Part shown: one piece after another, positions 17,319 to 28,310 of the stretch
Position numbering within the stretch: the first letter of the stretch is position 1
How the letters are laid out: each line of letters starts with the position of its first letter
Assembly: GCF_006546985.1 (NCBI RefSeq)
Contig: NZ_VATK01000015.1
Coordinates: 1 to 64,000 of the forward strand
Direction of reading: 5' to 3'
DNA length: 64,000 bases
Source: Bacillus sp. 03113
Lineage (GTDB): Bacteria; Bacillota; Bacilli; Bacillales; Cytobacillaceae
Made by a program: the position numbers and the translations under genes
The notes under the pieces: model-generated
Database searches by the model: none
The model's input: the letters and a program-made list of their open reading frames with translations, nothing else
What the model was told of the DNA's origin: nothing

Positions 17319-17330
17319 CGGGACTTTAAG
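17305..17330. repeat. Fragment of dispersed TTATCCCGNATTAACGGG repeat (copy 2)
   Basis: TTATCCCGAATTAACGGG at 17305-17322 differs by one base from the left end of the repeat at 7106 and 28144. Only the left end is present. It contributes the last sense codons and stop codon of sigD. Confidence 0.5.
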
Positions 17331-17351
17331 AGGATCGTAAGTTGACTTTTC

Positions 17352-17386
17352 AATCAGGTGGAGCAGTAGCTCCACCTGATTTCTTG
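17352..17386 (+). terminator. Hairpin terminator after sigD
   Basis: ATCAGGTGGAGC (17353-17364) pairs perfectly with GCTCCACCTGAT (17369-17380) around an AGTA loop. The following TTTCTTG is a poor U-tract, so read-through into swrB is likely. Confidence 0.65.
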
Positions 17387-17445
17387 AAAATTATAGAATG
17401 AGTTCGCAATGTTGTGATTCTAATGAAAATGGATTGAGGGATTAT

Positions 17446-18051
17446 ATGTTGATATTTTTACTATTAATCAGCTTTTTCTTAAACATTGTCGCTTTTTTTT
17501 TCATCATTATCCTCTTTTTAAGACAAAATAGGTTCATTGAATTAGAGAAAAAACAAGAACGGATAAATAGTGAAATGGAAGATCTGTTTTCTAGCTACCT
17601 AATTGAAATGAAGGAAGAAAATGATGAATTTTTAAAGAAAATCCAATTGTTTATGAAAACGAATAAGAAGCCAAAAGAAGCTAGCGAAAAAAAAGAAGAG
17701 TTTCGAATTATGGAAAAAAGTATGAATGACCAGCATCTTTCCTTTCAAAAACTTCAAGCTATAAAATCTTATACGACTAAGCCAGCTAAACTAGAAGAGG
17801 AGATGAAGATTCCTATTTATCATCAGGAAAATCATAAAGATGATCTTTTACTTTCCTCAAAGAAAAAGGCTGAACCTGTTTCTCAAGAATCAGCACCAAT
17901 GCAGAATCGGAAAAACACAGATCAAACGTTATTTAATCAAGTCAAAATGCTTGAACATGAGGGACTCTCAACAGAAGAAATTGCGAAAAAATTAAACAAA
18001 GGAAAAACAGAGATCGAGCTTTTACTAAAATTTAAACAAATAAGGCAATAA
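17446..18051 (+). CDS. swrB: Swarming motility protein SwrB (YlxL)
   Basis: From ATG 17446 this is a 201-residue single-pass membrane protein: hydrophobic residues 1-24, a charged coiled-coil region (about 30-75), a low-complexity linker, and a C-terminal helix-turn-helix-like segment (MLEHEGLSTEEIAKKLNKGK). In B. subtilis SwrB promotes sigma-D activity and flagellar export. ATG 17398 would add 16 residues, but GAGGG directly before 17446 and the B. subtilis N-terminus, which begins with the membrane helix, favour the shorter form. Confidence 0.85.
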   Translation: MLIFLLLISFFLNIVAFFFIIILFLRQNRFIELEKKQERINSEMEDLFSSYLIEMKEENDEFLKKIQLFMKTNKKPKEASEKKEEFRIMEKSMNDQHLSFQKLQAIKSYTTKPAKLEEEMKIPIYHQENHKDDLLLSSKKKAEPVSQESAPMQNRKNTDQTLFNQVKMLEHEGLSTEEIAKKLNKGKTEIELLLKFKQIRQ

Positions 18052-18055
18052 TAAC

Positions 18056-18084
18056 TTGATTGTTATACCTTATTATGCTATATT
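18056..18084 (+). promoter_or_regulatory. Sigma-A promoter for rpsB
   Basis: TTGATT (18056-18061) and TATATT (18079-18084) are 17 bases apart, about 115 bases before the rpsB start. The leader between them could hold an autoregulatory structure, but I cannot assign one by eye. Confidence 0.65.
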
Positions 18085-18086
18085 AA

Positions 18087-18902
<816 letters not shown>

Positions 18903-18970
18903 TTCTAGTTTTAGAGTGGCCTAGCAAAGAGAGAACGATTTGTTTAAGGCAATTGAAGTTGGACATTTTA

Positions 18971-19011
18971 AAAGGTGATTAGAGGGTGCACCCTTTATCA
19001 CCTTTTTTTAA
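18971..19011 (+). terminator. Rho-independent terminator after rpsB
   Basis: AAAGGTGAT-AGAGGGTGCACCCTTT-ATCACCTTTTTTT forms a strong stem followed by seven T. It separates rpsB from tsf. Confidence 0.85.
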
Positions 19012-19028
19012 AGATTAGATGAACTGAA

Positions 19029-19056
19029 TTCTTGATAAGAGTCAATAATGTATAAT
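19029..19056 (+). promoter_or_regulatory. Candidate promoter for tsf
   Basis: TATAAT at 19051-19056 with TTCTTG at 19029-19034 (16-base spacer), about 40 bases before the tsf start and right after the rpsB terminator. The -35 is imperfect. Confidence 0.5.
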
Positions 19057-19095
19057 GTATAACTACATAAATCAACTTTAAGGAGGAATTTTATC

Positions 19096-19977
19096 ATGGC
19101 TATTACTGCACAGATGGTAAAGGAATTACGTGAAAAAACTGGCGCTGGAATGATGGATTGTAAAAAAGCGTTACAAGAAACAGACGGAGATATGGACAAA
19201 GCGATTGATTTTCTTCGTGAAAAAGGTATTGCAAAAGCAGCGAAAAAAGCAGATCGCATTGCAGCTGAAGGTACATCTTACATCCTAGTAGAAGGTAATG
19301 AAGCAGTAATTCTTGAAGTAAACTCTGAAACAGACTTCGTTGCAAAAAACGAAAACTTCCAAGTGCTTGTTAAAGAATTAGCTGCTCATATTTTGAAAAA
19401 TAAACCAGCTACTACTGAGGAAGTTGCTGCACAAACTTTAGAAAATGGCACTTCTGTTGAAGAATATATCAACGCTGCAATCGCAAAAATCGGAGAAAAA
19501 ATTACACTGCGTCGTTTTGAAGTTAAAACAAAAACTGACAATGATGCATTTGGTGCTTACCTTCATATGGGTGGCCGCATTGGAGTATTAACGCTTCTTG
19601 AAGGATCTGCTAATGCAGACGCTGCAAAAGATGTTGCGATGCACATTGCTGCATTAAATCCTAAATATGTATCTCGTGACCAAGTGTCGCAAGAGGAAGT
19701 TGAGCATGAGCGTCAAGTATTAACTCAACAAGCATTAAATGAAGGAAAACCAGAAAAAATTGTAGCAAAAATGGTTGAAGGACGTCTTAGTAAATATTTT
19801 GAAGATGTTTGTGTTCTAGATCAAACATTTGTAAAAAATCCAGACCAAAAAGTCCGCCAATTTGTAGAATCAAAAGGAGCTACTCTAACTTCTTTCGTTC
19901 GCTATGAAGTAGGAGAAGGTATTGAGAAGCGTGAAGATAACTTTGCTGAAGAAGTAATGAGCCAAGTTAAAAAATAA
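19096..19977 (+). CDS. tsf: Elongation factor Ts
   Basis: EF-Ts exchanges GDP for GTP on EF-Tu. The 293-residue protein has an N-terminal UBA-like domain ([19 protein letters not shown]), the TDFVAKN core motif near residue 80 and two dimerisation subdomains. AAGGAGG precedes ATG 19096. It follows rpsB as usual. Confidence 0.98.
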   Translation: MAITAQMVKELREKTGAGMMDCKKALQETDGDMDKAIDFLREKGIAKAAKKADRIAAEGTSYILVEGNEAVILEVNSETDFVAKNENFQVLVKELAAHILKNKPATTEEVAAQTLENGTSVEEYINAAIAKIGEKITLRRFEVKTKTDNDAFGAYLHMGGRIGVLTLLEGSANADAAKDVAMHIAALNPKYVSRDQVSQEEVEHERQVLTQQALNEGKPEKIVAKMVEGRLSKYFEDVCVLDQTFVKNPDQKVRQFVESKGATLTSFVRYEVGEGIEKREDNFAEEVMSQVKK

Positions 19978-20037
19978 TTAGATAAGGAATAGATTTCCAT
20001 ACACAATGTGTAGTTGGAGCTATTTTAAAAAATCAGC

Positions 20038-20069
20038 AATAGGGAGCACATTGTGTTCCCTATTTTTCA
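20038..20069 (+). terminator. Terminator after tsf
   Basis: AATAGGGAGCACA pairs with TGTGTTCCCTATT and is followed by TTTTC. It lies 60 bases past the tsf stop and before the pyrH leader. Confidence 0.75.
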
Positions 20070-20201
20070 AACAAAAAATGTATAATACTTATAATAAAGT
20101 TTTGTTAAATGATTCAAGTTAATTAAAACAGCTATTATTAAATGAATTTTGCTAACGGTAAAACGTTAAAGCATGGCTGAATATTACATAAGGAGGTTCT
20201 T

Positions 20202-20927
20202 ATGAGCGACCCTAAATACAAACGTATTGTATTAAAATTAAGTGGTGAAGCATTAGCTGGTGAAGCAGGTTTTGGTATCAATCCTTCCGTGATAAAATCA
20301 GTAGCTGAACAAGTAAAGGAAGTTGCTGAATTAGGGGTTGAAATTGCACTTGTTGTCGGTGGCGGAAATATTTGGCGCGGTAAAATAGGCGAAGAGATGG
20401 GAATGGAAAGAGCAAATGCTGATTATATGGGTATGCTTGCAACCGTTATGAACTCATTAGCTCTTCAAGATAGCTTAGAACAAATGGGAATTGAAACACG
20501 AGTTCAATCATCCATTGAAATGAGACAAGTTGCTGAGCCTTATATTCGCAGACGTGCCATTCGCCATCTTGAAAAAACCCGTGTGGTTATTTTCGCAGCT
20601 GGTACTGGTAATCCTTATTTTTCTACCGATACAACAGCAGCTTTAAGAGCGGCAGAAATAAATGCTGAAGTCATTTTGATGGCTAAAAACAATGTTGATG
20701 GGGTATACTCTGCAGATCCTCGAACGAATAAAGATGCAATAAAATATGATGAATTATCTTATTTAGATGTCCTTAAAGACGGATTAGCTGTTATGGATTC
20801 AACTGCTTCCTCTTTATGCATGGATAATGATATTCCTTTAATTGTTTTTTCTATTATGGAAAAGGGTAATATTAAAAAGGTGGTCCAAGGTGAAATGATT
20901 GGAACCATTGTTAGGGGGAAAAAGTAA
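20202..20927 (+). CDS. pyrH: UMP kinase
   Basis: PyrH phosphorylates UMP to UDP in pyrimidine nucleotide synthesis. The 241-residue amino-acid-kinase-fold protein has [10 protein letters not shown] at the N-terminus, the glycine-rich [10 protein letters not shown] (about residues 52-61) and [19 protein letters not shown] (about 132-150). ATG 20202 follows AAGGAGG. Its TAA overlaps the frr ATG by one base, so the two are coupled. Confidence 0.98.
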   Translation: MSDPKYKRIVLKLSGEALAGEAGFGINPSVIKSVAEQVKEVAELGVEIALVVGGGNIWRGKIGEEMGMERANADYMGMLATVMNSLALQDSLEQMGIETRVQSSIEMRQVAEPYIRRRAIRHLEKTRVVIFAAGTGNPYFSTDTTAALRAAEINAEVILMAKNNVDGVYSADPRTNKDAIKYDELSYLDVLKDGLAVMDSTASSLCMDNDIPLIVFSIMEKGNIKKVVQGEMIGTIVRGKK

Positions 20928-21484
20928 TGCCTAAGCAAATACTTGCGACTGCAAAAGATAAAATGACTAAAGCCATCCAAGCCTATACTAGAGAGCTATC
21001 TAGCATAAGAGCTGGAAGGGCGAATGCTTCCCTTTTAGATCGCATCTCAATCGATTATTATGGAGCTCCGACTCCTATTAATCAATTAGCTGGAATCTCT
21101 GTTCCTGAAGCAAGACTGTTAATCATTCAACCGTATGATAAATCAGTACTTGGAGAGATTGAAAAAGCGATATTAAAGTCAGACATTGGTTTAACACCTA
21201 ATAATGACGGGAGCCTAATTCGACTTAGCATTCCTCCTCTAACAGAAGAACGTCGTAAAGAGCTTGTTAAAGTGGTCAAAAAAGAGTCTGAGGAAGCGAA
21301 AGTAGCCATTCGTAATGTTCGCCGTGATGCAAACGATGATTTGAAAAAACTAGAAAAAAATGGGGAAATTACAGAGGATGACCAAAGAGGTTATTCAGAA
21401 GATATCCAAAAGTTAACGGATGACCATATTAGTAAGGTTGATGGAATTACAAAAGAGAAAGAAAAAGAAATTCTTGAAGTGTAA
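20927..21484 (+). CDS. frr: Ribosome recycling factor
   Basis: RRF splits post-termination ribosomes together with EF-G. This 185-residue protein has the family motifs [16 protein letters not shown] (about residues 23-38) and [28 protein letters not shown], with the three-helix bundle layout. It overlaps pyrH by one base and ends with a strong terminator. Confidence 0.98.
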   Translation: MPKQILATAKDKMTKAIQAYTRELSSIRAGRANASLLDRISIDYYGAPTPINQLAGISVPEARLLIIQPYDKSVLGEIEKAILKSDIGLTPNNDGSLIRLSIPPLTEERRKELVKVVKKESEEAKVAIRNVRRDANDDLKKLEKNGEITEDDQRGYSEDIQKLTDDHISKVDGITKEKEKEILEV

Positions 21485-21497
21485 ACAAGTGATATTC

Positions 21498-21528
21498 AAA
21501 GCTCTCTATGAATAGGGAGCTTTTTTTA
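21498..21528 (+). terminator. Terminator after frr
   Basis: AAAGCTCTCTA-TGAA-TAGGGAGCTTTTTTT forms a compact stem with a seven-T tail, 14 bases past the frr stop. Confidence 0.88.
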
Positions 21529-21586
21529 AAAAGACAAGAAGGAATAAATTATTTGAGAGTAAGCGGAATCGTAGCTCTTTTCTGAA

Positions 21587-21797
21587 GGCTGTTTTCTCAA
21601 AGTTTATTGCTTTTGACATAAAAAACATTGCGAGAAACGTTTCGGAGTAGCCTGCATACACGTAGACTCCTGTGGGAATGCGAGAAAGGCGAGACCCCGC
21701 AGGAGCGTATGCGACGAGGAGGCTTGACGCTCGCCCGCGGAAAGCAAAGTGTATGCAGGCTGCGCGTTTAAAAGCAACAATCTATACGAAAACAGCC
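21587..21797. mobile_element. MITE-like element, copy 2, between frr and uppS
   Basis: This 211-bp element begins GGCTGTTTTC and ends GAAAACAGCC, with extended imperfect inverted ends. The 8-bp direct repeat TTTCTGAA flanks it at 21579-21586 and 21798-21805. It differs from copy 1 by scattered substitutions and short indels. The interior can form long stems: CAGCCTGCATACAC-like sequence faces GTGTATGCAGGCTG, and CTCCTG faces CAGGAG. It has no transposase, so it would need an enzyme supplied elsewhere. It occupies most of the 532-base frr-uppS gap; 21840-22016 is AT-rich leader with no clear gene. Confidence 0.9.
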
Positions 21798-22016
21798 TTT
21801 CTGAAAGATGAATGAAATTTCATTTTTCTTCCCTTTCTTACATATCTATATTTAAGAAGAAAAATTATTTGTTTTTTGGTATGATAAGATCATATTCTAG
21901 GATCATAAGCCTTGTTCATACATATTTGTTTGTATTTTAAATGATTCTTAACACAAAAAATTCCGAGGATACTTTTCCAAGGAATTAAGTTTAACCTATT
22001 TTGGAGGAGCAGTTTT

Positions 22017-22793
22017 ATGTTAGATAAAATGAAGTTATGGAAGACTCCGAATTCCTCTTCCAATCTCCGAGATCGAATTTCAATGATAAAAGAACACGAG
22101 GTCCCTTCACATGTAGCAGTCATTATGGATGGTAATGGGCGATGGGCAAAGAAAAGAGCCCTTCCAAGAATTGCTGGCCATCATGCAGGCATGAAGGTTG
22201 TGAAAAAGATAACTAAGCTTGCAAATAAGTTGGGAATCAAAACATTGACGCTTTATGCTTTCTCTACTGAAAATTGGAAAAGACCAAAAACGGAAGTAGA
22301 ATATTTAATGAAGCTGCCTGAAGAGTTTCTAGGGTCTTTTTTACCTGAGCTAATTGAAGAAAATGTTCAAGTAAAACTAATGGGATATAAAAAGGATTTG
22401 CCTGCTCATACACTAAATGCGATTGAAAAAGCGATAACAGAAACAAAGGACAACACAGGCTTGGTATTAAATTTTGCTTTAAATTACGGTAGCAGAGCAG
22501 AAATACTAGATGCAGTTAAGGACGTCTTAACAGATTGTAAAAGTGGTATAATAGATGAAAAAGATCTTGATGAAGAGGTTTTTTCTTCATACTTAATGTC
22601 AAAAGGTTTACAAGATCCAGATTTATTAATCCGTACAAGTGGTGAAATTAGATTAAGCAATTTTATGCTTTGGCAGCTTGCTTATACTGAATTTTGGTTT
22701 ACAAATGTTCTTTGGCCAGATTTCGAAGAAGAGCATTTTATTGAAGCTGTTGAAGTCTTTCAAAATCGTCAGCGACGTTTTGGTGGAGTATAA
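22017..22793 (+). CDS. uppS: Undecaprenyl diphosphate synthase
   Basis: UppS adds isopentenyl units in cis to farnesyl diphosphate, making the C55 carrier lipid for cell wall synthesis. The 258-residue protein has the catalytic VAVIMDGNGRWAKKR (about residues 34-48), FSTENWKRP and the C-terminal RTSGEIRLSNFMLWQLAYTE motif. ATG 22017 follows TTGGAGGAGC. It starts a lipid-related run with cdsA, dxr and rseP. Confidence 0.97.
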   Translation: MLDKMKLWKTPNSSSNLRDRISMIKEHEVPSHVAVIMDGNGRWAKKRALPRIAGHHAGMKVVKKITKLANKLGIKTLTLYAFSTENWKRPKTEVEYLMKLPEEFLGSFLPELIEENVQVKLMGYKKDLPAHTLNAIEKAITETKDNTGLVLNFALNYGSRAEILDAVKDVLTDCKSGIIDEKDLDEEVFSSYLMSKGLQDPDLLIRTSGEIRLSNFMLWQLAYTEFWFTNVLWPDFEEEHFIEAVEVFQNRQRRFGGV

Positions 22794-22811
22794 AAAGGTG
22801 AGGAAAATGGA

Positions 22812-23603
22812 ATGAAACAAAGAATTATTACAGCAATAATCGCAGGAGGGGTATTTCTTCCCGTTGTTCTATACGGTGGAATACCATTAATTGTTATCAC
22901 ATATATATTAGCTACTATTGGTTTATATGAATTATTAAGAATGCGGAATCTACGTTTATTATCCATTTCAGGGCTAATCGCATTATTAGTTCTTTGGCTT
23001 TTTTTAATGCCTAAATCGTGGCAAATATCGATCCAGCAACTGCCGTATACAAAAGTGGAGATTGTGCTAATTGCCGTTTTATTATTTTTGACTTATACGG
23101 TTGTAACAAAAAATCGGTTTACCTTTGATGATGTAGCATTTTCAATCATGGCTACCATATATATTGGTTTTGGTTTTTACTATTTAATTGAAATAAGAGA
23201 AAATGGTGGGATTTTATATATTTTATATTCTCTATTCATTATTTATGCTACGGATTCAGGTGCCTATTTTATCGGGAGAGCAATTGGTAAGAGAAAGCTT
23301 TGGCCCGAGATCAGTCCAAATAAAACCGTTGAAGGCTTTATTGGCGGCATTATTAGTGCATTTGTCATTTCAATCTTTTTTTCAATCTTTACGGATATTA
23401 ATGTTTCTTTCATAAAGCTAACATTGATTACGATCGTTCTTTCAATTTTTGGACAAATTGGTGATTTAGTTGAATCAGCATTAAAAAGGCATTACGATGT
23501 AAAGGACTCAGGAGCTATTTTACCAGGTCACGGCGGGATACTGGATCGATTTGATAGTCTATTGTTTGTTTGGCCCCTCCTGCATTTCTTAACACTATTA
23601 TAA
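22812..23603 (+). CDS. cdsA: Phosphatidate cytidylyltransferase
   Basis: CdsA makes CDP-diacylglycerol from phosphatidate and CTP. The 263-residue membrane protein has about seven hydrophobic segments and the family signature near the C-terminus, KRHYDVKDSGAILPGHGGILDRFDS, with preceding GRAIGKRKLWPEISPNKTVEG. It lies 18 bases after uppS with AAAGGTGAGG upstream. Confidence 0.96.
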   Translation: MKQRIITAIIAGGVFLPVVLYGGIPLIVITYILATIGLYELLRMRNLRLLSISGLIALLVLWLFLMPKSWQISIQQLPYTKVEIVLIAVLLFLTYTVVTKNRFTFDDVAFSIMATIYIGFGFYYLIEIRENGGILYILYSLFIIYATDSGAYFIGRAIGKRKLWPEISPNKTVEGFIGGIISAFVISIFFSIFTDINVSFIKLTLITIVLSIFGQIGDLVESALKRHYDVKDSGAILPGHGGILDRFDSLLFVWPLLHFLTLL

Positions 23604-23688
23604 ATTTGTTTTTAGCGGGAAGCGGAAAACAGAAACAACGACTCAGTTCAAAGATAAGAAAGTAGCGCTTTGGTAGGAGTGAATTTGG

Positions 23689-24843
23689 TTGAAATATATA
23701 AATTTGTTAGGTGCCACTGGTTCTATTGGCACCCAGACATTAGATGTGATTAGAGAACATCCAGAAAGTTTTAAATTAGCTGCATTTTCAGCGGGGAAAA
23801 ATACGGATCTTGCTAGAAAAATCATTCATGAGTTTCAACCGAAGCTTGTGTCAATGATCGATAAATCTTCTTCGGAACTCCTTAAAACGGAATTTCCGAA
23901 TATTACTTTCGTTCACGGGAACGAAGGCTTAACAGAATGTGCAGTTTATCATCAAGGTGATATTCTTGTTAATGCAGTTATTGGCAGTGTTGGGCTATAC
24001 CCTACATTAAAAGCAATTGAAGCAAATAAAACGATAGCGATTGCGAATAAAGAAACTTTAGTAACTGCAGGACATCTAGTAACGGAGACAGCAAAGAAAA
24101 AAGGTGTGGCTCTCCTTCCTGTAGACAGTGAACATTCAGCTATTTTTCAAGCCCTGCAAGGTGAGAGGGAAAAGAACATTCATAAACTGATAATAACAGC
24201 TTCAGGCGGAAGCTTTCGTGATAAAACTAGAGAAGAGCTAACAAATGTAACTGTTGAAGATGCCTTAAAGCATCCAAACTGGGCAATGGGAGCAAAAATA
24301 ACAATAGACTCTGCAACAATGATGAATAAAGGGCTTGAGGTGATTGAAGCACATTGGCTTTTTTCAATGCCTTATCATAAAATTGATGTATTACTCCATA
24401 AAGAAAGCATTATACATTCGATGATTGAGTTTCACGATAGCAGCATCATAGCCCAGCTTGGTTCCCCTGATATGAGAGTACCTATTCAGTACGCACTTAC
24501 TTATCCTGAAAGGCTTCCGCTCTCTTCAGCGAAGCACTTAAATTTAGCCGAAATAGGAAAGCTGCATTTTCAGGAAATGAATTTTGAGCGATTTCGATGT
24601 CTAAAATTTGCATATGAAGCTGGGAAAGCTGGCGGTACCCTCCCTACAGTGTTAAATGCTGCAAATGAAGCAGCAGTTGCACTTTTTCTTTCAAGAAAGA
24701 TAGGTTTTTTACAAATTGAAAACCTAATCGAAAATGCGCTCGAAAATCATCAAAGTATTTCTAATCCAAGCCTTTTAGAAATACAAGAAATTGATCTGGA
24801 AACGAGAAAATATGTCAATACACTCTTAAAAACATTGAATTAA
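23689..24843 (+). CDS. dxr: 1-deoxy-D-xylulose 5-phosphate reductoisomerase
   Basis: Dxr is the second step of the MEP isoprenoid pathway, supplying precursors for UppS. The 384-residue protein has the NADPH-binding [14 protein letters not shown] at the N-terminus, NKETLVTAG, the metal and substrate region [12 protein letters not shown] (about residues 144-155), and [22 protein letters not shown]. The start is TTG 23689 with TAGGAGT nine bases upstream; no ATG fits the family's N-terminus. Confidence 0.97.
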   Translation: MKYINLLGATGSIGTQTLDVIREHPESFKLAAFSAGKNTDLARKIIHEFQPKLVSMIDKSSSELLKTEFPNITFVHGNEGLTECAVYHQGDILVNAVIGSVGLYPTLKAIEANKTIAIANKETLVTAGHLVTETAKKKGVALLPVDSEHSAIFQALQGEREKNIHKLIITASGGSFRDKTREELTNVTVEDALKHPNWAMGAKITIDSATMMNKGLEVIEAHWLFSMPYHKIDVLLHKESIIHSMIEFHDSSIIAQLGSPDMRVPIQYALTYPERLPLSSAKHLNLAEIGKLHFQEMNFERFRCLKFAYEAGKAGGTLPTVLNAANEAAVALFLSRKIGFLQIENLIENALENHQSISNPSLLEIQEIDLETRKYVNTLLKTLN

Positions 24844-24978
24844 TAGGCTTGTGGAGAATTGCACTTGCCAATTAAGGAAAATACAATTGTTTGTTTTCAT
24901 AGATACTGGTCTCGTACCTTCTGTACTTCGAAGTAGGTAAAAACGTAATTTCAAATTTTACTAAAAGGTGGTTATATT

Positions 24979-26241
24979 GTGAGTACAGTAATAGCCTTTA
25001 TCATTATTTTTGGTGCTCTTGTTTTCTTTCATGAACTAGGACATTTTATTTTTGCTAAAAGAGCTGGAATCCTGTGCCGTGAATTTGCCATAGGGTTTGG
25101 TCCAAAAGTATTTTCCCATAAAAAAGGCGAAACAACTTATACAATTCGATTGCTGCCACTTGGAGGATTCGTGCGGATGGCGGGCGAAGACCCTGAAATG
25201 GTTGATATAAAAGCCGGATATCGGGTTGCTCTGCTTTTTAATAAGGATGATCAAGTAAGTAAAATTATCTTAAATAATAAAGAAAAATATCCAGATGCAC
25301 GTGTAATAGAGGTTGAATCAGCTGATATCGAGCATGATCTTGTGATTAAAGGTTATGTAGAAGGAGATGAAGATGAACAAATAAAAGTATTTCCTATTCA
25401 TCGAAAAGCTGTCATCATCGAAAATGGTGTGGAAACACAGCTTGCTCCTCACGATCGCCAGTTTGGCTCAAAAACGTTAGGTCAAAGAACGATGGCTATA
25501 TTTGCTGGACCAATGATGAATTTTATCCTTGCTTTTGTTGTTTTTGTCATGATCGCTCTATTACAAGGAATTCCTACAAATGATCCTGCATTAGGAAAGC
25601 TTACTGAGGATGGGGCAGCATTAAAAGCAGGATTAAAAAAAGGTGACATTGTGAATAGCATCGACGGCGCGGAAATCTCTAATTGGAATGATGTTGTAGA
25701 GATCATTCGTAAAAGTCCAAACCAACAGCTGGAATTTTCAATTGAACGAAATGGGAAAGAGCATGAAATACCGGTTACTCCTCAGGAAAGAGTGATTGAA
25801 GGGAAGAAAATAGGTATTATCGGTGTTTATACTCCAATGGAAAAATCACCGGTAAAAGCAATATCTTATGGTGTAAAAGAAACGTATTTTTGGACAAAAG
25901 AAATATTTTCTATGCTAGGCAAGCTTGTTACGGGTCAATTTTCTATCAATGCTTTGTCAGGTCCTGTAGGCATTTATGTTTCTACAGATACAGTAGCGAA
26001 ATCAGGTATCTATTATTTAATGAAATGGGCAGGTATATTAAGCATAAATTTAGGAATTATGAATTTACTCCCAATACCAGCGTTAGATGGTGGAAGATTA
26101 ATGTTCTTTGCAGTTGAAGCAGTTAGAGGGAAACCAATTGATCGTCAAAAAGAGGGAATGGTTCATTTTATAGGATTTGCTCTTTTAATGCTACTAATGC
26201 TTGTTGTGACATGGAACGATATTCAAAGGTTTTTTCTATAA
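24979..26241 (+). CDS. rseP: Site-2 intramembrane metalloprotease RseP/RasP
   Basis: This zinc protease cleaves anti-sigma factor and division-protein segments within the membrane (RasP in B. subtilis). The 420-residue product has HELGH at residues 18-22 in the first membrane helix, a PDZ domain (about 195-270), and the NLLPIPALDGGRL motif near residue 365 with the third zinc ligand Asp. The start is GTG 24979 after AAAAGGTGG. A long hairpin separates it from proS. Confidence 0.96.
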   Translation: MSTVIAFIIIFGALVFFHELGHFIFAKRAGILCREFAIGFGPKVFSHKKGETTYTIRLLPLGGFVRMAGEDPEMVDIKAGYRVALLFNKDDQVSKIILNNKEKYPDARVIEVESADIEHDLVIKGYVEGDEDEQIKVFPIHRKAVIIENGVETQLAPHDRQFGSKTLGQRTMAIFAGPMMNFILAFVVFVMIALLQGIPTNDPALGKLTEDGAALKAGLKKGDIVNSIDGAEISNWNDVVEIIRKSPNQQLEFSIERNGKEHEIPVTPQERVIEGKKIGIIGVYTPMEKSPVKAISYGVKETYFWTKEIFSMLGKLVTGQFSINALSGPVGIYVSTDTVAKSGIYYLMKWAGILSINLGIMNLLPIPALDGGRLMFFAVEAVRGKPIDRQKEGMVHFIGFALLMLLMLVVTWNDIQRFFL

Positions 26242-26248
26242 TTAATTA

Positions 26249-26342
26249 GATTGTTCCCAAAAGTGATAGACATCGTCTAAGAGATACATGACTTCGATAC
26301 TTGCCATCATCTTAGAGGATGTCTGTCTCTTTGTTTTGGGTT
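26249..26342. repeat. Long imperfect inverted repeat between rseP and proS
   Basis: CCCAAAA-GATAGACATC-TCTAAGA on the left pairs with TCTTAGA-GATGTCTGTC-TTTTGGG on the right, a stem of about 25-30 bp with small bulges around a 25-base loop. There is no clean T-tract after it. It may act as a terminator, protect an RNA end, or be a small mobile remnant. Confidence 0.65.
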
Positions 26343-26371
26343 ATTTCGTATTAAATAAAATTGATTAATAA

Positions 26372-28093
<1,722 letters not shown>

Positions 28094-28104
28094 ACGATAG
28101 GAAA

Positions 28105-28146
28105 GAAAACGGACCCGTTCTTTTTGTAGGCGTCCGTTTTCTTTTA
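28105..28146 (+). terminator. Terminator after proS
   Basis: GAAAACGGAC pairs with GTCCGTTTTC around an 17-base loop, followed by TTTTA. It directly abuts the dispersed repeat at 28142. Confidence 0.75.
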
Positions 28147-28199
28147 TCCCGCATTAACGGGTCAGTAAAACCCCCACTGTTTGAAGCATCACTTACTGG
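28142..28199. repeat. Dispersed TTATCCCGCATTAACGGG repeat (copy 3)
   Basis: TTTTATCCCGCATTAACGGG, then TCAGTAAAACCCCCACTG and GAAGCATCACTTA, match the two ends of the longer element at 7105-7380 with its interior missing. It looks like an internally deleted copy between proS and polC. Confidence 0.6.
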
Positions 28200-28248
28200 G
28201 ATATAACACATTGTATTTTGACCTAACTCAATAAGAACAAGTAGATAT

Positions 28249-28256
28249 GTTATAAT
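28249..28256 (+). promoter_or_regulatory. Extended -10 promoter for polC
   Basis: TGTTATAAT (28248-28256) is an extended -10 (TGnTATAAT), 55 bases before the polC start. No good -35 lies at the right distance. Confidence 0.5.
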
Positions 28257-28310
28257 GGTGTTTGTTTTTATTTATAAAATAATTGAGTAAACATAAAAGG
28301 GGGGAGATCG

